Part shown: in pieces, positions 1-5,846 of the stretch | Numbering within the stretch: position 1 is the first letter of the stretch | Layout of the letters: each line of letters opens with the position of its first letter | DNA from: Polaromonas sp. | GTDB taxonomy: Bacteria; Pseudomonadota; Gammaproteobacteria; Burkholderiales; Burkholderiaceae_C | Length of the DNA stretch: 6,888 nt | Reading direction: 5' to 3' | NCBI GenBank assembly: GCA_026786065.1 | Contig: JAJAYS010000152.1 | Location: forward strand, 1-6,888 | The notes under the pieces: generated by a model | What the model was told of the DNA's origin: nothing | Seen by the model: only the letters and a program-made list of their open reading frames with translations | The model's database searches: none | Program-made: the position numbers and the translations under genes

Positions 1-1198
1 CAAGTTCAACATCGAGCGGCACAAGACGCTGGCCGGTTCCAATCGCCGTGGCGAGTTGCTGCCGGTTTCCACCGTCGACGTGCTGGACGACCAGACCGTT
101 CGCCTGAACCTGTCGGCACCATTTGCGCCGCTTCTGGCGGTCCTCGCCGATCGCGCCGGCATGATGGTCTCGCCAAAAGCGGCTCAGGAAAACCCGACCG
201 GCTTCGGCAGCAAGCCGGTGTGTTCCGGGCCGTTCAAGTTCACCGAGCGCATCGCCCAGGACCGCATCGTGCTGGATCGCTATCCCAACTACTGGAACAA
301 GTCCCAGATCCATTTCGACAAGGTCATCTACCAGCCGATCGTCGACGCGACGGTGCGCCTGGCCAATCTGCGATCGGGGCAGATCGATCTGATCGAGCGC
401 GTTGCCCCATCGGACATTCCGCAAGTCAAGGCCGACAGCCGTTTCCAGGTGGCGCGCATCGTCGAGCTGGGCTACCAGGGCATCACGATCAACCTCGGCA
501 AGAGCGATCAGGCCCAGAAAAATCCGCTGGGGCGTGATGCAAAAGTGCGTGAAGCGTTCGAGCTGTCGCTCGATCGCGCCGGCATTGTGCAGGTGGCGAT
601 GGATGGCGAGGCCACCGCCGGCAACCAGTGGGTGCCGCCCGGCAACAGTTTTTATTCAAAAAGCAATCCGATTCCGAAACGCAACATCGCGCGCGCAAAA
701 ACCCTGCTCAAGGAAGCCGGTGTGACCAACCCCTCCTTCACGCTGATGACGCCGACGACATCGGACGGCCAGCGTGTGGCCCAGGTCGTGCAGGCGATGG
801 CCAAGGAAGCGGGTTTCGACGTCAAGATCCAGTCGACCGAATTCGCGACGTCGCTCAACCTGGCCGACAAGGGACAGTTCGACGCCTACGTGCTGGCCTG
901 GAGCGGCCGCGCCGACCCGGACGGCAATATGTTCAGCTTTCACGGCTGCAAGCAACCATTGAATTACGCCGGCTATTGCACGCCTGAAACCGATGAACTG
1001 CTTAACCGTTCACGCAGCAGCCGCGAGCCCGAGGAGCGCGGCAAGCTGTTCGATCAAATCGCGACCTCGGTACTCAAGGAGCGACCCATCGTGTACCTGT
1101 TTCATCGCAACTGGCTCTGGGCGTACAACACCAAGCTGACTGGCGTGAAAGCGATCCCGGACGGCCTGATGCGCGTGCAGGGACTGAAGTTCAAATAA
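1..1198 (+). CDS. ABC transporter substrate-binding protein, family 5 (peptide/nickel type), 5' partial
   Basis: This is the periplasmic solute-binding component of an Opp/Dpp-class importer: it captures a peptide-like ligand and delivers it to the permease pair encoded just downstream. The reading frame is open from the left edge (first full codon at base 2, beginning KFNIERHKTLAG) to TAA at 1196-1198, giving 398 visible residues. Family members are usually about 500-530 residues, so roughly 110-130 N-terminal residues, including the signal peptide, lie outside. Recognisable family 5 signatures are the VDVLDDQTVRLNLSAPFAPLL stretch near the start, the GPFKF block followed by YPNYW, the VRLANLRSGQIDLIE segment, the VREAFELSLDR helix and the late AYVLAWSGRADPDGN segment. 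Three cysteines (in PVCSGPF, FHGCK and YAGYCT) could form a disulfide in the periplasm. Ligand class cannot be read from the sequence. An apparent TTG start at 56 is internal. Confidence 0.93.
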   Translation, partial: KFNIERHKTLAGSNRRGELLPVSTVDVLDDQTVRLNLSAPFAPLLAVLADRAGMMVSPKAAQENPTGFGSKPVCSGPFKFTERIAQDRIVLDRYPNYWNKSQIHFDKVIYQPIVDATVRLANLRSGQIDLIERVAPSDIPQVKADSRFQVARIVELGYQGITINLGKSDQAQKNPLGRDAKVREAFELSLDRAGIVQVAMDGEATAGNQWVPPGNSFYSKSNPIPKRNIARAKTLLKEAGVTNPSFTLMTPTTSDGQRVAQVVQAMAKEAGFDVKIQSTEFATSLNLADKGQFDAYVLAWSGRADPDGNMFSFHGCKQPLNYAGYCTPETDELLNRSRSSREPEERGKLFDQIATSVLKERPIVYLFHRNWLWAYNTKLTGVKAIPDGLMRVQGLKFK

Positions 1199-1205
1199 GT
1201 CGCTC

Positions 1206-1230
1206 GCCAAGGCCTGTGCCAGGCCTTGGC
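1206..1230 (+). promoter_or_regulatory. Intercistronic hairpin between binding-protein and permease genes
   Basis: GCCAAGGCCT (1206-1215) and AGGCCTTGGC (1221-1230) are perfect reverse complements around a 5-nt loop GTGCC, a 10-bp GC-rich stem starting 7 nt after the stop codon. The following bases (TGACCCGG) contain no T-tract, so it is not a standard intrinsic terminator. By analogy with other ABC operons, a hairpin here may block 3' exonucleases and stabilise the binding-protein mRNA, or partly attenuate transcription into the permeases. That role is inferred; the dyad itself is directly visible. Confidence 0.8.
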
Positions 1231-1245
1231 TGACCCGGAACCACC

Positions 1246-2187
1246 ATGCTTCGTTACTTTCTCAGGCGGCTGCTCGCCATCGTCCCGACCGTCTTTTTCG
1301 TGACGATCATCATTTTCGGACTGCAGCAACTGCTGCCGGGCGATCCGGCCATCATGTTGGCCGGCGAGGATCAGGACCCGACGGTGATCGCCTATCTGCA
1401 AAAGAAGATGCATCTTGACGAACCACTGCCGGTGCGCTACGCCTACTGGATAGGCGGGGTGTTTACCGGCGATCTCGGCGAGTCACTGCGCATCCAGAAA
1501 CCAGTGCTGGAACTGATCCTGGAAAAGCTGCCCGTGACGCTCGAACTCGCCGGCCTGGCGATGCTGATTGCGCTGGTGATCGGCATTCCGGCCGGCATCG
1601 TCTCCGCCGTGGCGAAAGACACGGTGTGGGACTACGCGGCCAATGTCGTCGCGCTGTGGGGTCTGTCGACGCCCAATTTCTGGTTGGGTATCTTGCTGAT
1701 CCTGCTTTTCTCGGTGTCGCTGGGCTGGCTGCCCGCTTCGGGCTATGTCAGTCCCTTCGAGGACCTGAAAGGCAACCTCGCAGCGATGATCATGCCGGCC
1801 TTCGTACTCGGCAACGCGATTGCCGCCGTGCTGATGCGCCATACGCGCAGTGCCATGCTGCAGGTGCTCAATGCAGACTATGTGCGCACCGCGCGGGCGA
1901 AGGGGCTGGGCGAGCGCACCGTGGTTCTCAAGCACGGGCTGCGAAACGCGATGACGCCGATCATTACGCTGGGCGCGCTGGAGTTCGGCACGCTGTTGTC
2001 GGGCGCCGTGCTGACGGAGCAGGTTTTTTCGATTCCCGGATTCGGGAAACTGATTGTGGACGCGGTCTTCAACCGCGACTATGCCGTGGTGCAGGGCGTG
2101 GTGCTGTTCACATCGACGGTGTACATCGTGCTGAATTTGCTGGCTGACCTCGCGTATTTTGTTGTCAACCCCCGGCTGCGCGGCTAA
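1246..2187 (+). CDS. ABC transporter permease, DppB/OppB-like
   Basis: A 313-residue inner-membrane permease of the binding-protein-dependent transport family, normal length for DppB/OppB. The N terminus MLRYFLRRLLAIVPTVFFVT is the standard first membrane segment, followed by the periplasmic GDPA and LQKKMHLDEPLPVRY region (about residues 32-66) and GDLGESLRIQKPV (about 75-87). Membrane segments follow at about 100-122, 132-162, 181-198, 240-256 and 283-307. The cytoplasmic EAA loop that docks with the ATPase is at about 212-235 (YVRTARAKGLGERTVVLKHGLRNA). The downstream EQVFSIPGFGKL motif and the PRLRG C terminus are family hallmarks. The ATG is preceded only by a weak GGAA (1237-1240), 5 nt away. 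It follows the binding-protein gene after 47 nt that contain a hairpin and pairs with the next permease. The specific substrate is not evident, so no gene symbol is given. Confidence 0.95.
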   Translation: MLRYFLRRLLAIVPTVFFVTIIIFGLQQLLPGDPAIMLAGEDQDPTVIAYLQKKMHLDEPLPVRYAYWIGGVFTGDLGESLRIQKPVLELILEKLPVTLELAGLAMLIALVIGIPAGIVSAVAKDTVWDYAANVVALWGLSTPNFWLGILLILLFSVSLGWLPASGYVSPFEDLKGNLAAMIMPAFVLGNAIAAVLMRHTRSAMLQVLNADYVRTARAKGLGERTVVLKHGLRNAMTPIITLGALEFGTLLSGAVLTEQVFSIPGFGKLIVDAVFNRDYAVVQGVVLFTSTVYIVLNLLADLAYFVVNPRLRG

Positions 2188-2189
2188 CC

Positions 2190-3074
2190 ATGAACACTGT
2201 TGTCGTCGAATCGAAGCCACCCGCCGCACCGCGCGAAATGACACCGGGCCAGCGCGCACTGCGACGCCTGCTGCGTCGGCGTGGCGCCATGCTCGGTCTG
2301 GCCATCGTCCTGTTCTTCGTGCTGCTTGCAGCACTGGCACCCAGCATCGCGCCGCAGGATCCCCTGCAAACCAGTTGGAGCGCGGTACGCAAGGCCCCCA
2401 GTGCGCAATACCTGTTCGGCACCGACGAAATCGGTCGCGACGTGCTGTCGCGCGTGATATGGGGTGCGCGCGCGTCGCTGATGGCGGGCCTGGTGTCGGT
2501 TTGCATCGCGATGTCCCTGGGTGTCCCAATCGGCTTGCTTGCCGGTTATGTCGGAGGCTGGACAGACGGCCTGATCTCGCGTTTCACCGATGCGATGCTC
2601 GCCGTTCCGTTCTTGATTCTGGCGATTGCACTGGCGGCGTTCCTGGGCCCCAGCCTGACCAACGCGATGATCGCCATCGGTGTGTCGGCGACGCCGATTT
2701 TTATCCGGCTGACCCGCGGTCAGGTGTTGTCGGTCAAGGTCGAGGACTACGTGGAAGCCGCGCGCGCCGTCGGCAACCCGCACTGGCGCATCGCGCTGCG
2801 GCACATCCTGCCGAACATTCTCCCTCCACTGATTGTTCAGGCGACCCTGGCCATTGCGGCTGCGATCATCGCCGAAGCCAGCCTGTCCTTTCTGGGGCTC
2901 GGCCAGCAGCCTCCGGAACCAAGCTGGGGAAGCATGCTCAACACCGCGAAAAACTATGTCGACAATGCTCCCTGGATGGCGATCTGGCCGGGCGCGTCGA
3001 TTTTCTTGCTGGTGCTGTCATTCAATCTGCTGGGCGACGGCCTGCGCGACGCGCTCGATCCCCGTCACAAATAG
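2190..3074 (+). CDS. ABC transporter permease, DppC/OppC-like
   Basis: A 294-residue partner permease forming the second half of the channel. A cytoplasmic, Arg-rich N-terminal extension (residues 1-33) leads into the first membrane segment (about 34-55), together resembling the OppC N-terminal domain. The motif YLFGTDEIGRDVLSRVIWGAR (about 74-94) is diagnostic of this family. Further membrane segments are at about 95-120, 134-152, 158-172, 212-232 and 266-282. The EAA loop is at about 187-209 (YVEAARAVGNPHWRIALRHILPN), followed by EASLSFLGLG and PPEPSWGSML. The start lies 2 nt after the upstream permease's stop with no clear Shine-Dalgarno, so translation is probably coupled to that gene. 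Such importers need one or two ATPases, but no ATPase gene follows within the window. Confidence 0.95.
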   Translation: MNTVVVESKPPAAPREMTPGQRALRRLLRRRGAMLGLAIVLFFVLLAALAPSIAPQDPLQTSWSAVRKAPSAQYLFGTDEIGRDVLSRVIWGARASLMAGLVSVCIAMSLGVPIGLLAGYVGGWTDGLISRFTDAMLAVPFLILAIALAAFLGPSLTNAMIAIGVSATPIFIRLTRGQVLSVKVEDYVEAARAVGNPHWRIALRHILPNILPPLIVQATLAIAAAIIAEASLSFLGLGQQPPEPSWGSMLNTAKNYVDNAPWMAIWPGASIFLLVLSFNLLGDGLRDALDPRHK

Positions 3075-3102
3075 CCGCCACGCAATAACCGCCACGCGAC
3101 AA
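3075..3102 (+). repeat. Two-copy 14-nt tandem repeat after the permease stop codon
   Basis: CCGCCACGCAATAA (3075-3088) is followed directly by CCGCCACGCGACAA (3089-3102), matching at 12 of 14 positions. The pair begins immediately after the TAG of the DppC-like gene and occupies the first third of the 93-nt gap before the hydrolase gene. An imperfect dyad (GACAACGC at 3098-3105 with GCGTCGTC at 3113-3120, one mismatch) overlaps its end. Function is unknown; it may be a local duplication or a pair of binding sites. Confidence 0.5.
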
Positions 3103-3167
3103 CGCAGCCGGCGCGTCGTCTGGCGCTCATCACTCTGGGCTGCCCGGCCCTCCAATAAAACGACCCT

Positions 3168-4775
3168 ATGCTTTCCTTCGACTCCCAAAACTACCCCTAC
3201 CCGTCCCGTCGTAACGTCGTTTACGCCCGTCAGGGCATGGTCGCGACATCCCAGCCGCTGGCTGCGCAAGCGGGTTTGCAAGTGCTGCAGGGCGGCGGCA
3301 ATGCGATCGACGCTGCCGTCGCCACCGCCGCTGCGCTCAGCGTGCTGGAGCCCTCGGCGAACGGCATCGGCGGCGACGCCTTTGCGCTGATCTGGCACGG
3401 CGGAAAATTGCATGGCCTGAACGCCAGCGGTCCGGCAGCGGCAGCCAGTACGCGGGACAGCCTGGTGAAACTCGGGCATACCGCGATGCCCAAATACGGA
3501 CCCTTGTCGGTCACGGTTCCCGGCACGCCAGCGGCCTGGGCGGCACTAACCAAGCGCTTCGGCCGCATGCCGCTCCGGCGCTCGATGTCAGCGGCCATCG
3601 GGTATGCCCGCGATGGCTTTCCGGTGTCGCCGTCGGTGGCCTATGCATGGCAACAGGCCACCAAACTGTTCCGCACCAGCCTGACCGAGCCGCATTTCAA
3701 GCACTGGTTCGAGACTTTTTCGCCTGAACGCGCACCGCAGGCGGGCGAGATCTTTCGCTCGGCAGGCCATGCGGACACGCTGCAATCGATCGCCGAAACC
3801 CAATCCGCCAGCTTTTACAGCGGGGCGCTGGCAGAGCGCATCGCCAGTTTTATCCAGAACGCCGGCGGGCAGCTGACTGTGGCTGACCTGGCTGCCTACC
3901 GGGTCGATTGGGTCGACCCGATCAGCGTCAATTACCGCGGCTTCGACGTGTGGGAGATTCCGCCCAACGGCCATGGACTGGTCGCGCTGATTGCGTTGAA
4001 CCTGCTGAAAGGTTTTGATTTTTCGGAACGCGATGCGGTGCTGACCTACCACCGCCAGATCGAAGCCATCAAGCTGGCATTTGCCGACGGCCTGGCCCAT
4101 ATTGCCGACCCTGCGCATATGCGCGTGTCGGTTGCCGATCTGCTGTCGGAGTCATACGCCGACGAGCGACGCGCGCTGATCCGCGACAGTGCCAGTGAAC
4201 CACTGCCCGGCATGCCCGCCGGCGGTGGAACCGTGTACCTGAGTACGGCCGATTCCGAAGGCAATATGGTGTCGCTGATTCAAAGCAATTACATGGGGTT
4301 CGGCAGCGGCATGGTAGTGCCCGGCACCGGGATCGCGCTGCACAATCGCGCCCACAATTTTTCGCTCGACCCGCTGCACCCCAATTGCATCGCGCCGGGC
4401 AAGCGCCCCTACCACACCATCATTCCCGGGTTTCTGACCCGCGACGGCAGCCCTGTCGGCCCATTTGGCGTGATGGGCGGCTTCATGCAGCCGCAGGGTC
4501 ACGTCCAGATGGTGATGAACAGCGTGGATTTTCAATTGAACCCGCAAGCCGCGCTCGATGCGCCGCGCTGGGAGTGGGAAAGCGGCCAGACTGTCCACAT
4601 CGAGCGCACGACCGGCGAACATCTGTTCCGGGGTCTGGCGGCCCGCGGGCATGATGTCAACTGGCAGAACAACCGCCTGGCATTCGGGCGCGGGCAGATC
4701 ATCTGGCGGGACGCTGCGGGAACCCTCTGCGGGGGGACCGAGCCGCGGACAGATGGTGCAGTGGCGGCCTGGTGA
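3168..4775 (+). CDS. Gamma-glutamyltransferase-family Ntn hydrolase without signal peptide
   Basis: A 535-residue protein of the gamma-glutamyltranspeptidase fold, a self-cleaving N-terminal nucleophile hydrolase. The ATG at 3168 is the first possible start, since an in-frame TAA lies 12 nt upstream (3156-3158). Hallmarks of the large subunit are ATSQPLAAQAG, GGGNAIDAAVATAAALSVLEP and GIGGDAF (about residues 26-72), then VTVPGTPAAW (about 115-124) and IPPNGHG (about 264-270). Autoprocessing should occur before Thr355 in GGGTVYL, giving a small subunit that contains GFGSGM (about 377-382), GKRPYHT (about 411-417), GVMGG (about 434-438) and the C-terminal GGTEPRTDG. There is no signal peptide, unlike periplasmic E. 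coli Ggt, so a cytoplasmic location is inferred. By eye alignment the glutamyl-binding side chains of E. coli Ggt are mostly not conserved, so true gamma-glutamyl specificity is doubtful and no symbol is given. Lying 93 nt after the permease genes, it may act on the imported compound. Confidence 0.92.
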   Translation: MLSFDSQNYPYPSRRNVVYARQGMVATSQPLAAQAGLQVLQGGGNAIDAAVATAAALSVLEPSANGIGGDAFALIWHGGKLHGLNASGPAAAASTRDSLVKLGHTAMPKYGPLSVTVPGTPAAWAALTKRFGRMPLRRSMSAAIGYARDGFPVSPSVAYAWQQATKLFRTSLTEPHFKHWFETFSPERAPQAGEIFRSAGHADTLQSIAETQSASFYSGALAERIASFIQNAGGQLTVADLAAYRVDWVDPISVNYRGFDVWEIPPNGHGLVALIALNLLKGFDFSERDAVLTYHRQIEAIKLAFADGLAHIADPAHMRVSVADLLSESYADERRALIRDSASEPLPGMPAGGGTVYLSTADSEGNMVSLIQSNYMGFGSGMVVPGTGIALHNRAHNFSLDPLHPNCIAPGKRPYHTIIPGFLTRDGSPVGPFGVMGGFMQPQGHVQMVMNSVDFQLNPQAALDAPRWEWESGQTVHIERTTGEHLFRGLAARGHDVNWQNNRLAFGRGQIIWRDAAGTLCGGTEPRTDGAVAAW

Positions 4776-4786
4776 CCCGAGAGCGC

Positions 4787-4801
4787 CTGCCAGCCTGGCG
4801 G
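4787..4801 (+). other. Weak hairpin downstream of the hydrolase gene
   Basis: CTGCCA (4787-4792) can pair with TGGCGG (4796-4801, one T-G wobble) around a 3-nt loop, and the upstream CCTGCC could instead pair with GGCAGG at 4818-4823. No T-tract follows, so termination after the hydrolase gene is possible but not demonstrated. The rest of 4776-4880 shows no other feature I can support. Confidence 0.25.
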
Positions 4802-4884
4802 TTGTCTGCCCCTTCCCGGCAGGTTCCTCACGGGGTTTCTGGCTCAAGGGCTGGAGCGTACCCGCAGGGCGGGACTCTTTTTGC

Positions 4885-4901
4885 GCCAGTGATAATCTGG
4901 C
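4885..4901 (+). promoter_or_regulatory. Candidate -10 box within a dyad directly upstream of the septation protein A start
   Basis: GATAAT (4891-4896) matches the sigma-70 consensus TATAAT at five of six positions and ends 6 nt before the ATG at 4903. Transcription from it would begin at or next to the A of the start codon, producing a leaderless mRNA. This fits the absence of any Shine-Dalgarno sequence. No convincing -35 box is visible at 16-18 nt. The box sits exactly between inverted arms GCCAG (4885-4889) and CTGGC (4897-4901), which could form an operator covering the promoter. Confidence 0.4.
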
Positions 4902-4902
4902 A

Positions 4903-5529
4903 ATGAAAATTCTTTTCGACTTCCTTCCCATCGCTCTGTTTTTCGGCATGTTCAAGTACGCCGAAGGACACAAGGACTGGGCCGCCGCGACGGCGACCGA
5001 CTGGCTTGGGTTCATGGTCGCGGGTGGCGTGGTCGGGCAGACCGAGGCGCCAGTGCTGCTGGCGACCGTGGTGGTGATCTTGGCGACCTTCGCCCAGATC
5101 GCCTGGATCAAGCTTAAAGGCCGCAAGGTGGACACCATCCTGTGGGTCAGCCTTGGCCTGGTGACCGTGCTTGGCGGGGCGACAATTTACTTTCACAGCG
5201 AAAGTTTCATCAAATGGAAGCCTACGGTGCTCTATTGGGTGATGGGCGGCGGGCTGTTGATCGGCCAGCTCGTGTTCAAAAAAAACGGCATCAAGTCGCT
5301 GATGGGCGCCCAGATGACGCTGCCCGAGGCGAGCTGGCGCGCAGTCAATTTCAGCTGGGTCGCGTTTTTCGCGGTGATGGGATTTTTGAACCTCTGGGTG
5401 GCCTTTAGCTTCGACACCGCGACCTGGGTCAATTTCAAGCTTTTCGGCGGGATGGGCCTGATGCTGCTCTTCGTGCTGGCCCAGGCGGTTTACCTGAACA
5501 AGCACTTGAAAACCGGGACGGCGCCATGA
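4903..5529 (+). CDS. yciB: Septation protein A (YciB/IspZ), inner membrane
   Basis: A 208-residue polytopic inner-membrane protein of the YciB/IspZ family, linked to intracellular septation and cell-envelope synthesis. The N terminus MKILFDFLPIALFF, the GGATIYFHSESFIKWKPTVLY block (about 91-111), FKKNGIKSLMGAQMTLPEASW (about 125-145) and WVNFKLFGGMGL (about 175-186) match family signatures. Probable membrane segments are at about 5-20, 50-69, 79-97, 108-124, 149-169 and 180-198. The frame is open far upstream, but the ATG at 4903 was chosen because the family begins with this MK-FDFLP sequence. It is about 29 residues longer than E. coli YciB (179). The extra length is a loop at about residues 21-50 between the first two membrane segments, as I recall in Comamonadaceae homologues. 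Its stop overlaps the bolA start. An 8-A run at 5278-5285 includes the heptamer A_AAA_AAC in the reading phase used for -1 frameshifting. Confidence 0.95.
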   Translation: MKILFDFLPIALFFGMFKYAEGHKDWAAATATDWLGFMVAGGVVGQTEAPVLLATVVVILATFAQIAWIKLKGRKVDTILWVSLGLVTVLGGATIYFHSESFIKWKPTVLYWVMGGGLLIGQLVFKKNGIKSLMGAQMTLPEASWRAVNFSWVAFFAVMGFLNLWVAFSFDTATWVNFKLFGGMGLMLLFVLAQAVYLNKHLKTGTAP

Positions 5530-5807
5530 ACCCGGCCGCCCCTATTCCCCGCAGCGAGCTCGAACAGGCGCTGCGCACAGCGCTGGAGCCGACCCAACTG
5601 GAAGTGCTGGACGAAAGCGCCGCGCATGCCGGCCATGCCGGCGCCAATGCACAGGGCTCCGGCACACACTTTCGTATCCGCATTGCCAGCCCGGTCTTCG
5701 ATGGGCGATCCCGCGTTCAGCAGCATCGCCTTGTGTATGATTGTTTGCAGCACCTGATGGACCGCGGCCTGCACGCGATGGCCATCGAAATCCTTCCCAA
5801 TCCCTGA
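5526..5807 (+). CDS. bolA: BolA family protein
   Basis: A 93-residue small cytoplasmic protein of the BolA family, slightly shorter than E. coli BolA (105). Family members partner monothiol glutaredoxins in iron-sulfur cluster handling, and E. coli BolA also influences morphology and gene expression. Visible features are an N-terminal helix (about 10-20), the strand and loop LEVLDESAAHAGHAG (about 25-39) with His34 and His37, the second strand HFRIRIASPVF (about 48-58) and the diagnostic SRVQQHRLVYDCL helix (about 62-74) with His67. The variable loop GANAQGSGT is unstructured-looking. Its ATG overlaps the septation protein A stop as ATGA, with GGGA (5515-5518) 7 nt upstream as a modest ribosome site, so the two are co-transcribed and probably translationally coupled. 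The pairing with a septation gene suggests an envelope or cell-shape role, but that is inference. Confidence 0.94.
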   Translation: MNPAAPIPRSELEQALRTALEPTQLEVLDESAAHAGHAGANAQGSGTHFRIRIASPVFDGRSRVQQHRLVYDCLQHLMDRGLHAMAIEILPNP

Positions 5808-5846
5808 CTGGCTGACGACGGGCCGCTTCGCCCACCCCGTTGCCAC

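Noticed and set aside
56..58. TTG as the start of the binding-protein gene
   Set aside because: The frame continues unbroken to the left edge with family-like sequence (KFNIERHKTLAG), so the gene is truncated by the window.
371..400. Cluster of GATC sites in the binding-protein gene
   Set aside because: Encodes the conserved LRSGQIDLIER segment; repeated GATC follows from Ile/Asp codons, not from an origin or regulatory region.
1206..1230. Hairpin as an intrinsic terminator
   Set aside because: There is no T-tract after the stem, and the next gene begins 16 nt later in the same operon.
1483..2529. Long open frame on the - strand across the two permease genes (348 codons)
   Set aside because: It is antisense to two unmistakable permeases, has an Arg/His/Gln-rich composition typical of GC-rich antisense frames, and spans a gene boundary.
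2159..3088. Long + strand frame offset from the DppC-like gene (309 codons)
   Set aside because: The in-frame permease starting at 2190 has all family motifs; this frame is Arg/Ala/Gly-rich with no recognisable domain.
3899..3924. GGGTCGA / GGGTCGACCC palindromic cluster
   Set aside because: It lies inside the hydrolase coding sequence encoding RVDWVDP and is explained by codon choice in GC-rich DNA.
4558..4902. Upstream in-frame extension of septation protein A
   Set aside because: The frame is open but overlaps the 3' end of the hydrolase gene and encodes Arg/Ser-rich sequence; family members start at the MKILFDFLP methionine.
4152..5138. Long - strand open frame across the hydrolase and septation protein A genes (328 codons)
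   Set aside because: Antisense to two recognised genes and the gap between them, with no family signature and a composition typical of GC-rich shadow frames.
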